Counted from the first letter of the stretch, positions 1 to 6,832 are shown. The stretch: 8,353 bases of DNA from Ilumatobacteraceae bacterium (GCA_025456105.1 JALOLG010000040.1:1-8353); one strand, 5' to 3'. The notes: generated by a model not told the origin, from the sequence alone. Numbers and translations: made by a program.

Positions 1-283
1 CGCACGGATCGTGCAGTCGGTGATCGCGCCGCTGCGCGCGGGCGAGGTCACCGACGACGAGCTGTCGGCGGCGCTCGAGAGCCTCCGCAGCGAGTACGAG
101 CTCTTCTCCAACGAGCAGCTCAACGACGTGCTGCTGGCGAGCGTCCTCGACGACCGGCCCGCCGACGAGCTCGTGCGGCGGGTGTTCGTGCTCGACGAGG
201 TGGACGCGGCGTCGGTGGCGACGTTCACCACCGAGCACCTCCCGATCGACCGCTACGTCGAGGTGACGGCGATCCCGGCCTGA
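1..283 (+). CDS. C-terminal fragment of an M16-family (insulinase/pitrilysin-like) peptidase homologue
   Basis: The gene enters from the left edge. The open frame starts at base 2 and ends at TGA 281-283, giving about 93 residues. The visible part resembles the last part of the C-terminal M16 domain. It has a 'G-x-V-T-D-D-E-L' helix start near residue 14, a long charged helix, then 'D-E-V-D-A-A-S-V' followed by a short strand ending in 'RYVEVTAIPA'. M16 proteins typically show a 'VT..dV...A...L.....v.v..P' ending of this kind. The HxxEH zinc motif would lie upstream and cannot be seen, so activity cannot be judged; many second M16 subunits lack it. The GTG at 11 is internal, not a start. The 3' end overlaps the convergent MFS gene by 31 bp. 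The family call rests on pattern resemblance only. Confidence 0.6.
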   Translation, partial: ARIVQSVIAPLRAGEVTDDELSAALESLRSEYELFSNEQLNDVLLASVLDDRPADELVRRVFVLDEVDAASVATFTTEHLPIDRYVEVTAIPA

Positions 284-1617
284 GCGCGTGCCGCCTCGAT
301 GCGCGCGGTGGTGAGCGCCCGCCGCCCCACCACGAACAGGGCGAGCTGGATCGCAGCGCTCACGAACCACGTGGCCCGCAGCGCGAGCTCGCGGGTCGCC
401 ACCGCATCGACCGCGAGGACGGTGAGGCCGCCGAGCGCGGCGCCGATCGGCATCATCCCCCAGGCGAAGAACCGGTACACGCTGTTGACGCGGCCGAGCA
501 GCGCCGGCGGGATGATCGCCTGGCGGAGGCTGACGGTGATCACGTTCCAGAGCATCGCGAGCATCGTCTCGACCCCGAACAGCACGAGCACCACGGGCCA
601 CCACGACGTCAGGCCGATGAGCAGGGCCACGAGCGCACCGCCGCCCAGGGTGATCGAGAGGCACGCCCCGGGACCGAATCGGCGGGTGGCTGCTGCGGTG
701 GTCATGCCGCCGACGATGCCGCCGATCGCACCACCGAAGCCGATGATCGTGAACACGGTGGGCCCGACCTCGAGGACCTCCTGCGCGAACAGCACGAACA
801 CCGAGAGGCTGACCGTGCCCGCGAGGTTGAGCAGGCCGAGGATGATCGCCATCGGCCGCAGCAGGTCGTGGTGCCAGAGCCACCGCCAGCCCTCCACGAG
901 GTCGGTCCGCCACGATCGTCGGCCGTCGTCCCCACTCGTCGAGCGTGGTGCGGGCTCGGCGCGGAACGAGCCGGGGATCGTGGCGATGATGGCCGCGGCG
1001 ACGAAGAACGTGGCGGCGTCGACGAAGAACGGGAGCGAGAACGCCACGACGAGCAGCAGCGACCCGAGGGGCGGCCCGACGAAGGTGTTGGCCACCATCT
1101 CGGCCGACCACATGCGGCCGTTGGCCCTCTCGAGGTCGTCGGCCGCCACGATCGAGGGGACGATGGTCTGCGACGCGTTGTCGCGCAGCACCTCGGCCAT
1201 GCCCATCAGCACGGTGGCCGCGAGCACCGCCACGTACAGCCCGACGTCGGTGCCGATCACCGTGTCGAGCTCGTCGGGGCTCGGGAGCGTGCCCTGGCGG
1301 GCCAGCACGGCGAGCGCGACCAGCGTCGTGAGCACCCCCCGGCACACGTCCATCGCCACCATCACCCGGCGCCGGTCGACGCGATCGGTGATGACGCCGG
1401 CCGGCAGGGTGAAGAACAGCCACGGGAGCCGCTGGGCGACCAGCACCGATGCGACGAGCGCCGGGTTGCGCGTGACCGCGGATGCCAGCCACGGGTACGC
1501 GATGAGGCCCATGCCGTCGCCCAGGTTCGAGATCGTCGTCGCCGCGAGGAGCGATCGGTACCGACGTCCGAGCCCGCGCGCCGGCACCTGGTCGCCCGGG
1601 CCCTCCGATCTGCGCAC
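253..1617 (-). CDS. MFS transporter, MFS_3/EntS-like exporter
   Basis: A predicted inner-membrane proton-driven exporter of about 454 residues. It is hydrophobic throughout, with about 12 membrane segments separated by a charged central loop (roughly residues 217-245, 'EPAPRSTSGDDGRRSWR'). The first segment carries 'NLGDGMGLIAYPWLA'. Next comes the MFS motif A 'GVITDRVDRRRVM' at about residues 74-86. A later 'LLGRVNSVYRF..G..PIGAALGG' stretch is typical of the MFS_3 group, which includes the enterobactin exporter EntS and macrolide efflux proteins. The substrate cannot be told from sequence. The open frame runs upstream to 1737 but would then cover the divergent 55-residue gene. I chose GTG at 1617-1615 because GGCAGGA (1630-1624) sits 6 nt upstream as a ribosome binding site. 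ATG at 1635-1633 (460 residues) is the main alternative. The TAG stop (255-253) lies inside the convergent peptidase gene. Confidence 0.88.
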   Translation of the reverse strand: MRRSEGPGDQVPARGLGRRYRSLLAATTISNLGDGMGLIAYPWLASAVTRNPALVASVLVAQRLPWLFFTLPAGVITDRVDRRRVMVAMDVCRGVLTTLVALAVLARQGTLPSPDELDTVIGTDVGLYVAVLAATVLMGMAEVLRDNASQTIVPSIVAADDLERANGRMWSAEMVANTFVGPPLGSLLLVVAFSLPFFVDAATFFVAAAIIATIPGSFRAEPAPRSTSGDDGRRSWRTDLVEGWRWLWHHDLLRPMAIILGLLNLAGTVSLSVFVLFAQEVLEVGPTVFTIIGFGGAIGGIVGGMTTAAATRRFGPGACLSITLGGGALVALLIGLTSWWPVVLVLFGVETMLAMLWNVITVSLRQAIIPPALLGRVNSVYRFFAWGMMPIGAALGGLTVLAVDAVATRELALRATWFVSAAIQLALFVVGRRALTTARIEAARAQAGIAVTST

Positions 1618-1621
1618 GCCG

Positions 1622-1627
1622 TATCCT
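1622..1627 (+). promoter_or_regulatory. -10-like element of the 55-residue gene
   Basis: TATCCT fits TANNNT and ends 6 nt before ATG 1634. That is the distance expected if transcription begins at or next to the start codon, giving a leaderless mRNA. There is no convincing -35 hexamer and no ribosome binding site before ATG 1634. TA dinucleotides are rare in this GC-rich DNA, which gives the match some weight. Confidence 0.5.
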
Positions 1628-1630
1628 GCC
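1624..1630 (-). promoter_or_regulatory. Shine-Dalgarno-like site for the MFS gene
   Basis: On the minus strand the sequence GGCAGGA lies 6 nt upstream of GTG 1617-1615. This decides the start in favour of GTG over ATG 1635-1633, which has only a poorly spaced AAGG. The same bases read on the plus strand overlap the -10-like TATCCT of the divergent 55-residue gene. Confidence 0.4.
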
Positions 1631-1633
1631 ACC

Positions 1634-1801
1634 ATGACCTTCGAGCAACCGGCCCCCGATCTGCAGAAGCTCCTGACGGCGTGGGAGTCGTGGGAAGCGG
1701 GCGAGGAGGCGCCGGGAAAGGTGCTCGCGAACCTCAAGACCGCCGGACTGCCCGAGGTGCTCCGTCAGCTCGTCGAGTCGGGCTGGGCTCCTGCCCGCTG
1801 A
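1634..1801 (+). CDS. Small conserved-looking hypothetical protein (55 aa)
   Basis: ATG 1634 to TGA 1799-1801 encodes 55 residues starting MTFEQPAPDLQKLL and ending LVESGWAPAR. No signal peptide, membrane segment or cysteine is present. The protein is acidic in the first half and probably mostly helical: a helix 'DLQKLLTAWESWEAGE', a turn, then 'GKVLANLKTAG' and 'LPEVLRQLVES'. I do not recognise the family. Support for a real gene comes from a -10-like TATCCT placed for a leaderless start, protein-like composition, and the Nudix gene beginning 25 nt after its stop, which suggests one transcript. A much longer frame (from 299) contains it, but everything upstream of 1634 is antisense to the MFS gene. 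A role linked to the Nudix enzyme is possible but unproven. Confidence 0.7.
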   Translation: MTFEQPAPDLQKLLTAWESWEAGEEAPGKVLANLKTAGLPEVLRQLVESGWAPAR

Positions 1802-1826
1802 GCCGCGTCGCACCGGCGGCCGGCAG

Positions 1827-2495
1827 GTGGTGCCACGGCCCGCCGACTGGGCGCCCGGTCCGCCCGCCTGGTGGCGCGCGCCGGTGGTGGCGCCCTCGGA
1901 GCGCTGGCTCGAGGTGGTGCCGCCCACCGGCTCGGCGCCGATCGCACCGGCCTTCCCCGACGCCCGCGCGTCGGCGGTGCTGGTGGCGATCGCCGACGGA
2001 CCGGCGGGCGCCGAGGTGCTGCTCACCAAGCGCTCGATGGCGCTGCGTCACCACCGTGGCGAGGTGAGCTTCCCTGGCGGCCGGATGGATCCGCACGAGT
2101 CACCCGTCGACACCGCGCTCCGCGAGGCGTGGGAGGAGGTCGGGCTCGACCCGACGCTGGTCGAGCCGGTCGGCGAGCTCGCGCACCTGAACACCGTCGT
2201 GAGCAAGAGCTACATCGTCCCCGTGGTGGCCGCACTGCCCGAGCCGGTCGTCCTGGCACCGATGACCGGTGAGGTCGACACCGTGTGGTGGCAGCCGCTC
2301 GCCGACCTCATGCGGACCGACACCTACCGGAGCGAGCGATGGGGCCGACCGCCGCTCGACCGGCTGCTGCACTTCTTCGACCTCGACGATGAGACGATCT
2401 GGGGCGCCACCGCCCACATGCTCGTCGACCTCATCGGTCGCGTCGTCGTGCCGGCGGCCGATGCCGGCCCGTCACCGGTCACCCGCTCGGGCTGA
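1827..2495 (+). CDS. Nudix hydrolase, CoA pyrophosphatase (NudL/NUDT7)-like
   Basis: A predicted cytoplasmic, metal-dependent pyrophosphohydrolase of 222 residues. The Nudix box GX5EX7REUXEEXGU is complete at residues 85-107: G85, E91, R99-E100, E103-E104, G106, L107. It is preceded by 'LLTKRS' and 'LRHHRGEVSFPGG' (residues 65-85). That preceding stretch is the signature of the CoA-diphosphatase branch, which splits CoA or acyl-CoA into 3',5'-ADP and phosphopantetheine. Other Nudix substrates cannot be excluded. About 45 residues, rich in Pro and Trp, precede the domain. GTG 1827 is the first start in frame after the previous gene; GTG 1830 is equally possible and neither has a good ribosome binding site. 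Expression is probably coupled to the 55-residue gene 25 nt upstream. The 3' end overlaps the convergent decarboxylase gene by 17 bp. Confidence 0.9.
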   Translation: MVPRPADWAPGPPAWWRAPVVAPSERWLEVVPPTGSAPIAPAFPDARASAVLVAIADGPAGAEVLLTKRSMALRHHRGEVSFPGGRMDPHESPVDTALREAWEEVGLDPTLVEPVGELAHLNTVVSKSYIVPVVAALPEPVVLAPMTGEVDTVWWQPLADLMRTDTYRSERWGRPPLDRLLHFFDLDDETIWGATAHMLVDLIGRVVVPAADAGPSPVTRSG

Positions 2496-3891
2496 GCCGC
2501 CGGAGCAGGTCCCACGCGGCCGCCACGTGCCGGCGCTCCGTCGTGCGTCCGCCCACCGAGATGCGCAGCGCGGACCGGCCGTCGAGCTCGGTGCGCGTGA
2601 ACAGCGCGGTGCCGCTGCCGTTGGCGGCCTCGATCAGCGCATCCGTGGCGGCGTCGCCGGCCCGGAGCCGCACGCACAGCAGGTTGAGCGGGTGGGGTGC
2701 CACGATCTCGAAGCGGTCGTCGGCACGCACCCACCCCGCCAGCTCCTGGGTGAGGCCGACGTGGCGGCGGACCTGCTCCTGGAACACGCCGAGGCCGTCG
2801 AGGCGGATCGTGAACCACAGCTTGAGCGAGCGGAACCGTCGCCCGAGCGGGATCTGCCAGTCGCGGTGGTCGACGACCGCTCCCTGCTCGGCCGCCGCCG
2901 ATCGCAGGTAGGCGGGCAGGATGCTGAGCGCTCCGAGGAGCGCCGCTCGGTCGGCCGTCCAGTACAGGTCGCAGTCGAAGTTCACGCCCATCCACTTGTG
3001 CGGGTTGGTGCAGTAGCTGTCGGCGAGCTCGAGGCCGTCGTTCACCCAGCGGTGCTCCGGTGCGAGCGCGGCGATGCCCGACATGGCGGCGTCGACGTGC
3101 AGCCACATCCGGGTGTCGTGGGCGATGGCGGCGATCTCCGGCGTCGGGTCGAACGCCATCGTGGAGGTGGTGCCGTGCGTGGCGCACACGAAGAACGGGA
3201 CCAGCCCGGCCGCCCGGTCGTCGGCGACGGCGGCGGCGAGCGCGTCGGGGCGCATCGCGAACGACTCGTCATGGTCGACGATCCGGATGCGGTCGGTCCC
3301 GATGCCGGCGATCCGCAGTCCCTTCTCGACGCTCGAGTGCGCCTGTGAGGTGAGGTAGGCGACGAGTCGCGTGGTGTCGCCGTCGGTGTTCACCGCGCCG
3401 CCGGTCGCTCGCCAGCGGGCGGAGAGGATCGCGACCAGGGTCGCCTCGCTCGCCGTGCCCTGGATGACACCGCCGCCGGTCGGGCTCGTCGAGGCGAAGC
3501 GATCCGGCAGCGCGAGCAGCTCGCGCATCCAGTCGAGCATCAGGATCTCGAGCTCGGTGCACGCCGGTGACGTGACCCAGCTCATGCCGTTCACCCCGAG
3601 GCCGGCCGTGAGCAGCTCGGCGAGGATCGACGGGTACGACGAGTTGCACGGGAAGTACCCGAAGAAGCTCGGGTGCTGCCAGTGGGTGAGGCCGGGCACG
3701 ATGACGCGGTCGAGGTCGGCCACCACGTCGGACCAGGGCTCCGGGTCGAGCGGCGGGTGCTCCGGCAGCGCCCGCCGCACGTCGCCCGGTGCCACGGTCG
3801 GGCCGACCGGGCGGGTGTCGACGGTCTCGAGGTACTCGGCGATCCAGTCGACGAGCTGATGGCCGTGCTGCTTGAACTCCTCGGGGGTCAC
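2479..3891 (-). CDS. PLP-dependent group II decarboxylase homologue (aromatic-L-amino-acid decarboxylase family)
   Basis: A 470-residue fold-type I PLP enzyme, close to the usual length for aromatic amino-acid decarboxylases. Visible family marks are 'THWQHPSFFGYFP' (69-81), 'SPACTELE' (108-115), PLP-stacking His185 in 'QAHSSVEK', Asp267 in 'LHVDAAMSG' for the PLP nitrogen, and the Schiff-base lysine K299 in 'NPHKWMGVNFDC'. 'DWQIPLGRRFRSLKLWF' follows at 344-360, with a typical C-terminal small domain. The usual reaction is decarboxylation of Trp, Tyr, Phe or Dopa to the amine. The catalytic-loop Tyr of the animal enzyme (in 'DYRHWQ') aligns with His342 here ('DHRDWQ'), so the reaction may differ. 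GTG 3891-3889 is chosen because TACAGT lies 7 nt upstream. An open frame continuing to 5004 is antisense to the hydrolase and is spurious. The gene shares its promoter region with the divergent hydrolase. Confidence 0.92.
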   Translation of the reverse strand: MTPEEFKQHGHQLVDWIAEYLETVDTRPVGPTVAPGDVRRALPEHPPLDPEPWSDVVADLDRVIVPGLTHWQHPSFFGYFPCNSSYPSILAELLTAGLGVNGMSWVTSPACTELEILMLDWMRELLALPDRFASTSPTGGGVIQGTASEATLVAILSARWRATGGAVNTDGDTTRLVAYLTSQAHSSVEKGLRIAGIGTDRIRIVDHDESFAMRPDALAAAVADDRAAGLVPFFVCATHGTTSTMAFDPTPEIAAIAHDTRMWLHVDAAMSGIAALAPEHRWVNDGLELADSYCTNPHKWMGVNFDCDLYWTADRAALLGALSILPAYLRSAAAEQGAVVDHRDWQIPLGRRFRSLKLWFTIRLDGLGVFQEQVRRHVGLTQELAGWVRADDRFEIVAPHPLNLLCVRLRAGDAATDALIEAANGSGTALFTRTELDGRSALRISVGGRTTERRHVAAAWDLLRRLSPSG

Positions 3892-3898
3892 GCGGCCG

Positions 3899-3908
3899 AC
3901 TGTACGGT
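3899..3908. promoter_or_regulatory. Interlocked bidirectional -10 elements (decarboxylase / hydrolase)
   Basis: ACTGTACGGT contains TACGGT on the plus strand (3903-3908) and TACAGT on the minus strand (3904-3899). The two hexamers share the central TA. Each ends exactly 7 nt before a GTG start (3916 on plus, 3891 on minus), so both mRNAs would be leaderless or nearly so. I see no -35 hexamer or ribosome binding site for either gene in the 24-nt gap. Divergent transcription from symmetric -10 elements is an established phenomenon; its use here is inferred. Confidence 0.55.
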
Positions 3909-3915
3909 CGCCGTC

Positions 3916-4860
3916 GTGCCGGTGCCGCCCGAGATCGATCCCGCCCGCTTCGCCGTGCACACCGCACGGCCACGGGGGTTCGACCAGGCGTTCGTTCGGG
4001 AGGGCGTGGGAGGCGTGCCGCTGGTGTGCGTGCACGGCTGGCCGGAGTCGAAGCGGATCTTCTGGAAGGTGATCGAGCCGCTCGCCGCAGCCGGCTTCGA
4101 GGTGATCGTGCCCGACCTGCGCGGGTTCGGCGACAGCGAGGTCGGACCCGACGGGTTCCACGACGTGGCCGCGCACGCGGCCGACGTGCGCGCACTCGTT
4201 CACGACGTGCTCGGTCACGAGCGAGTGGTGCTGCTCGGGGGCGACCTCGGCGGTCCGATCATCCAGCACCTCGCCCTCGCGCACCCGGAGTGGGTGGCGC
4301 GCATGGTGCTGTTCAACTCGCCGCTGCCGTACCTCAAGGCGGCGATGGCGGGGATCCCCGACACGCGGCCGCCGGCGGAGGCCGCCGACTACTACCTGCG
4401 GCAGGGCACCGACGCCGATGCGCTCGCCGCCGAGCTCGCCACCCCCGAGCAGCGCCGCCGGTACATCGCCACGTTCTACACGAGCCGCTTCTGGGCGCAC
4501 CCGGGTGCGTTCACGTCGCCTGGCGAGGTGGAGTTCCACACCGAGCCGTTCGGCGACGCCGCCAAGCTGCGGGCGTCGTTCGGCGCGTACGAGTCGACGT
4601 TCAGCGAGGCGGCGCGCTCGGGCCCCGTGCACCTGGGCCGCAACGAGGTGACACCGACGCTGATCCTCCACGGCACGAGCGACCACGTGATCTACCCGGC
4701 GTTCGACCGCATGGCGGCCCAGGTGCTCGCCCGGCACGTGGGCCCGTTCCTGCTCCGCGACTGCGGTCACTTCGTGCCGTGGGAGGCGCCGCATCCCCTC
4801 GTGTCGGGCACGGTGGCGCTGTGCGGTGATCTGCTCGGTCAGGTGACCGGCTCGTCGTGA
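3916..4860 (+). CDS. Alpha/beta hydrolase, epoxide-hydrolase-like
   Basis: A 314-residue soluble alpha/beta-hydrolase with a helical lid. The oxyanion motif HGWP is at residues 40-43. The nucleophile elbow 'LLGGDLGGP' places Asp110 where serine hydrolases have Ser. Asp256 ('GTSDHV') and His285 ('[12 protein letters not shown]') complete a likely Asp-Asp-His triad. The Asp nucleophile with HGxP points to the epoxide hydrolase / haloacid-haloalkane dehalogenase branch. The residue after the nucleophile is Leu111, whereas the common motif there is D-W-G, so the substrate is uncertain. The lid (about 138-235) is rich in Tyr, Phe and Trp, with Tyr159, Tyr160, Tyr188 and Tyr225 as candidate epoxide-activating residues. 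GTG 3916 is chosen from TACGGT ending 7 nt upstream; the frame stays open further left but runs antisense to the decarboxylase. The 3' end overlaps the next gene by 22 bp. Confidence 0.88.
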   Translation: MPVPPEIDPARFAVHTARPRGFDQAFVREGVGGVPLVCVHGWPESKRIFWKVIEPLAAAGFEVIVPDLRGFGDSEVGPDGFHDVAAHAADVRALVHDVLGHERVVLLGGDLGGPIIQHLALAHPEWVARMVLFNSPLPYLKAAMAGIPDTRPPAEAADYYLRQGTDADALAAELATPEQRRRYIATFYTSRFWAHPGAFTSPGEVEFHTEPFGDAAKLRASFGAYESTFSEAARSGPVHLGRNEVTPTLILHGTSDHVIYPAFDRMAAQVLARHVGPFLLRDCGHFVPWEAPHPLVSGTVALCGDLLGQVTGSS

Positions 4861-5210
4861 GCCTCGCCGGTGGCGGGGGCGTTCATCACCCGGTCGCGCT
4901 GGCGGATCCCGGCGACGATGCGCCACCCGATCACACCCAGCCCGGCCACCACCACGGCGAACACGAGGCCCTGTCGCCACCCGCTGCGCGCCTCGCTGCC
5001 GCATCCGGGTCGGGGCAGCGCCGAGATGCAGTCGCTGAGGTCGCGGTCCTCGGGGATGAAGTCGTTGATGCTGACGGGCGGCGGTGGCGGGTCGTCGCTC
5101 TGGGCCGCGACCACGCCGGGCACCGCGAGCGGCGCCGCCACGACGGCGAGCGCGGCCACGAGGCGGGCGATCCGGCGTGTCGGACGCTCACGGCCACCGG
5201 GGACGAGCAC
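4839..5210 (-). CDS. Small exported membrane-anchored protein of unknown function (123 aa)
   Basis: GTG 5210-5208 to TGA 4841-4839 encodes 123 residues. Residues 11-36 ('[20 protein letters not shown]...VVAAQ') form an Arg-led hydrophobic signal sequence with a plausible cleavage after 'VVAA'. A short external segment follows, with 'DDPPPPPV', an acidic stretch, and two cysteines in '[19 protein letters not shown]' (about 58-76) that could form a disulfide. A second membrane helix is at about 81-101 ('[21 protein letters not shown]'), followed by a basic/acidic tail. The likely form is a single-pass protein with a small external N-terminal domain. I recognise no family and propose no function. 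It is divergent from guaA, starting exactly 25 bp away, and probably shares that promoter region. Its tail overlaps the hydrolase gene by 22 bp. Confidence 0.75.
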   Translation of the reverse strand: MLVPGGRERPTRRIARLVAALAVVAAPLAVPGVVAAQSDDPPPPPVSINDFIPEDRDLSDCISALPRPGCGSEARSGWRQGLVFAVVVAGLGVIGWRIVAGIRQRDRVMNAPATGEAHDEPVT

Positions 5211-5216
5211 ATCCGA

Positions 5217-5226
5217 TGTCTACCAT
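5217..5226. promoter_or_regulatory. Interlocked bidirectional -10-like elements (small membrane protein / guaA)
   Basis: TGTCTACCAT holds TACCAT on the plus strand (5221-5226), ending 8 nt before the guaA GTG 5235. It also holds TAGACA on the minus strand (5222-5217), ending 6 nt before GTG 5210. The hexamers share the central TA. The minus-strand element lacks the usual final T and is weaker. No ribosome binding site or -35 hexamer is apparent. The layout matches the 3899-3908 site, with the same 25-bp distance between start codons. Confidence 0.45.
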
Positions 5227-5234
5227 CGGGATCC

Positions 5235-6806
5235 GTGGAACCCCCCGCTGCCGACCCCGCCGTGCGTCACCCCGTCCTCGTGGTGGACTTCGGCGCCCAG
5301 TACGCGCAGCTGATCGCTCGCCGCGTGCGCGAGCTCGACGTGTACAGCGAGATCGTGCCGCACCGCATCACCGCCGCCGAGGTGGCGGCCCGCTCGCCGG
5401 GGGCGATCATCCTGTCGGGTGGCCCGAAGAGCGTGCACGTCGAGGGCGCGCCGCGGCTCGATCCCGCGATCTTCGACCTGGGGGTGCCGATCCTCGGCAT
5501 CTGCTACGGGGCGCAGCTGATCGCGCAGCAGCTCGGCGGCACGGTGGGTCGCAGCGGCAAGGGCGAGTACGGCCGCACCCGGCTCGCCCGGATCGCCGGC
5601 TCCTCGTCCACGTTGCTGCACGACGGCATCCCGGCCGTGCACGACGTCTGGATGAGCCACTTCGACGCCGTCACCGAGCCGCCACCCGGCTTCGTCGCCA
5701 CCGCGAGCACCCCCGACGCCCCGGTGGCGGTGCTCGAGTCGCCCGAGCGCCGCATCTGGGGGGTCCAGTTCCACCCCGAGGTGGTGCACTCGCCCCACGG
5801 CATGGCGGTGCTCGAGCAGTTCGTGCACCGGCTCGCCGGCTGCCCGCCCGACTGGCGGATGGGGTCGGTCATCGACCATCAGGTGGCGCTCATCCGCGCC
5901 CAGGTGGGCGACGCTCGCGCCATCTGCGGGCTGTCGGGCGGTGTCGACTCGTCGGTGGCAGCCGCGCTCGTGCACCGCGCGATCGGCCACCAGCTCACCT
6001 GCGTGTACGTCGACACCGGGCTGATGCGCAAGGGCGAGAGCGAGCAGGTGGTCGAGACGTTCAAGCGGTCGATGGGCATCGAGCTCATCCACGTCGACGC
6101 CGGCGATCGGTTCTTCGAGGCGCTCGCCGGGGTCACCGAGCCCGAGGCCAAGCGCAAGGCCATCGGCGAGCTGTTCGTGCGCATCTTCGAGGAGCACACG
6201 GGCGGGCTCACCGAGGCCGAGTTCCTCGTGCAGGGCACCCTCTACCCCGACCTCATCGAGAGCGGCGGTGTCGACGGCACGGCCGACGTCATCAAGAGCC
6301 ACCACAACGTGGGTGGCCTGCCCGACGACATGCGCCTGCAGCTCGTCGAGCCGCTGCGCGAGCTGTTCAAGGACGAGGTGCGCCGCCTGGGCCACGAGCT
6401 CGGCCTGCCCGACGAGATGGTGTGGCGCCAGCCGTTCCCCGGTCCGGGCCTCGGCGTGCGGATCATCGGCGAGGTCACGCCCGACAAGGTCGCGACGCTG
6501 CAGGAGGCCGACGCGATCGTGCGCGAGGAGATCGCCTGGGCCGGGCTCGAGCGCGAGATCTGGCAGGCCTTCGCGGTGCTGCCCGACATCCGCTCGGTGG
6601 GCGTGATGGGCGACGAGCGCACCTACGGCTGGCCGGTGATCGTGCGCGCCGTCACCAGCGACGACGCGATGACCGCCGACTGGGCCCGCCTGCCGTACGA
6701 CCTGCTCGAGCGGATCTCGAGCCGGATCGTCGCCGAGGTCCCGGGTGTCAACCGGGTGGCCTACGACATCACGTCGAAGCCTCCCGGCACCATCGAGTGG
6801 GAGTGA
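5235..6806 (+). CDS. guaA: GMP synthase (glutamine-hydrolysing)
   Basis: A 523-residue two-domain cytoplasmic enzyme that converts XMP, ATP and glutamine to GMP, the last step of guanine nucleotide synthesis. The class I glutamine amidotransferase domain (about 12-205) shows '[20 protein letters not shown]', 'SGGPKSV', the nucleophile Cys90 in 'GICYGAQ', and the triad His180 and Glu182 in 'FHPEV'. The ATP pyrophosphatase domain begins at about 209 with the P-loop 'GLSGGVDSS' (232-240). 'SHHNVGGLP' and '[13 protein letters not shown]' follow. The C-terminal dimerisation domain ends with '[13 protein letters not shown]', the standard end of GuaA. Length and all catalytic residues are normal. 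GTG 5235 was chosen because TACCAT ends 8 nt upstream (leaderless-type start). GTG 5262 is less likely. The gene is followed by a hairpin at 6833-6864. No purine riboswitch fits in the 24-nt leader region. Confidence 0.98.
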   Translation: MEPPAADPAVRHPVLVVDFGAQYAQLIARRVRELDVYSEIVPHRITAAEVAARSPGAIILSGGPKSVHVEGAPRLDPAIFDLGVPILGICYGAQLIAQQLGGTVGRSGKGEYGRTRLARIAGSSSTLLHDGIPAVHDVWMSHFDAVTEPPPGFVATASTPDAPVAVLESPERRIWGVQFHPEVVHSPHGMAVLEQFVHRLAGCPPDWRMGSVIDHQVALIRAQVGDARAICGLSGGVDSSVAAALVHRAIGHQLTCVYVDTGLMRKGESEQVVETFKRSMGIELIHVDAGDRFFEALAGVTEPEAKRKAIGELFVRIFEEHTGGLTEAEFLVQGTLYPDLIESGGVDGTADVIKSHHNVGGLPDDMRLQLVEPLRELFKDEVRRLGHELGLPDEMVWRQPFPGPGLGVRIIGEVTPDKVATLQEADAIVREEIAWAGLEREIWQAFAVLPDIRSVGVMGDERTYGWPVIVRAVTSDDAMTADWARLPYDLLERISSRIVAEVPGVNRVAYDITSKPPGTIEWE

Positions 6807-6832
6807 CGGACCACCCCGCAGGGCGTCTGGGC

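Noticed and set aside
299..1633. Long plus-strand frame antisense to the MFS transporter, joined to the 55-residue gene
   Set aside because: Its composition (Ser/Thr/Arg/Pro-rich, no domains) is that of a shadow frame, while the minus-strand frame has clear MFS motifs. Only the part from ATG 1634 looks real.
2479..5004. An 841-residue open frame extending the decarboxylase upstream on the minus strand
   Set aside because: The added ~370 residues are Arg/His/Ala/Val-rich, show no domain pattern and lie antisense to the clear alpha/beta hydrolase. The frame stays open because GC-rich DNA has few stop codons.
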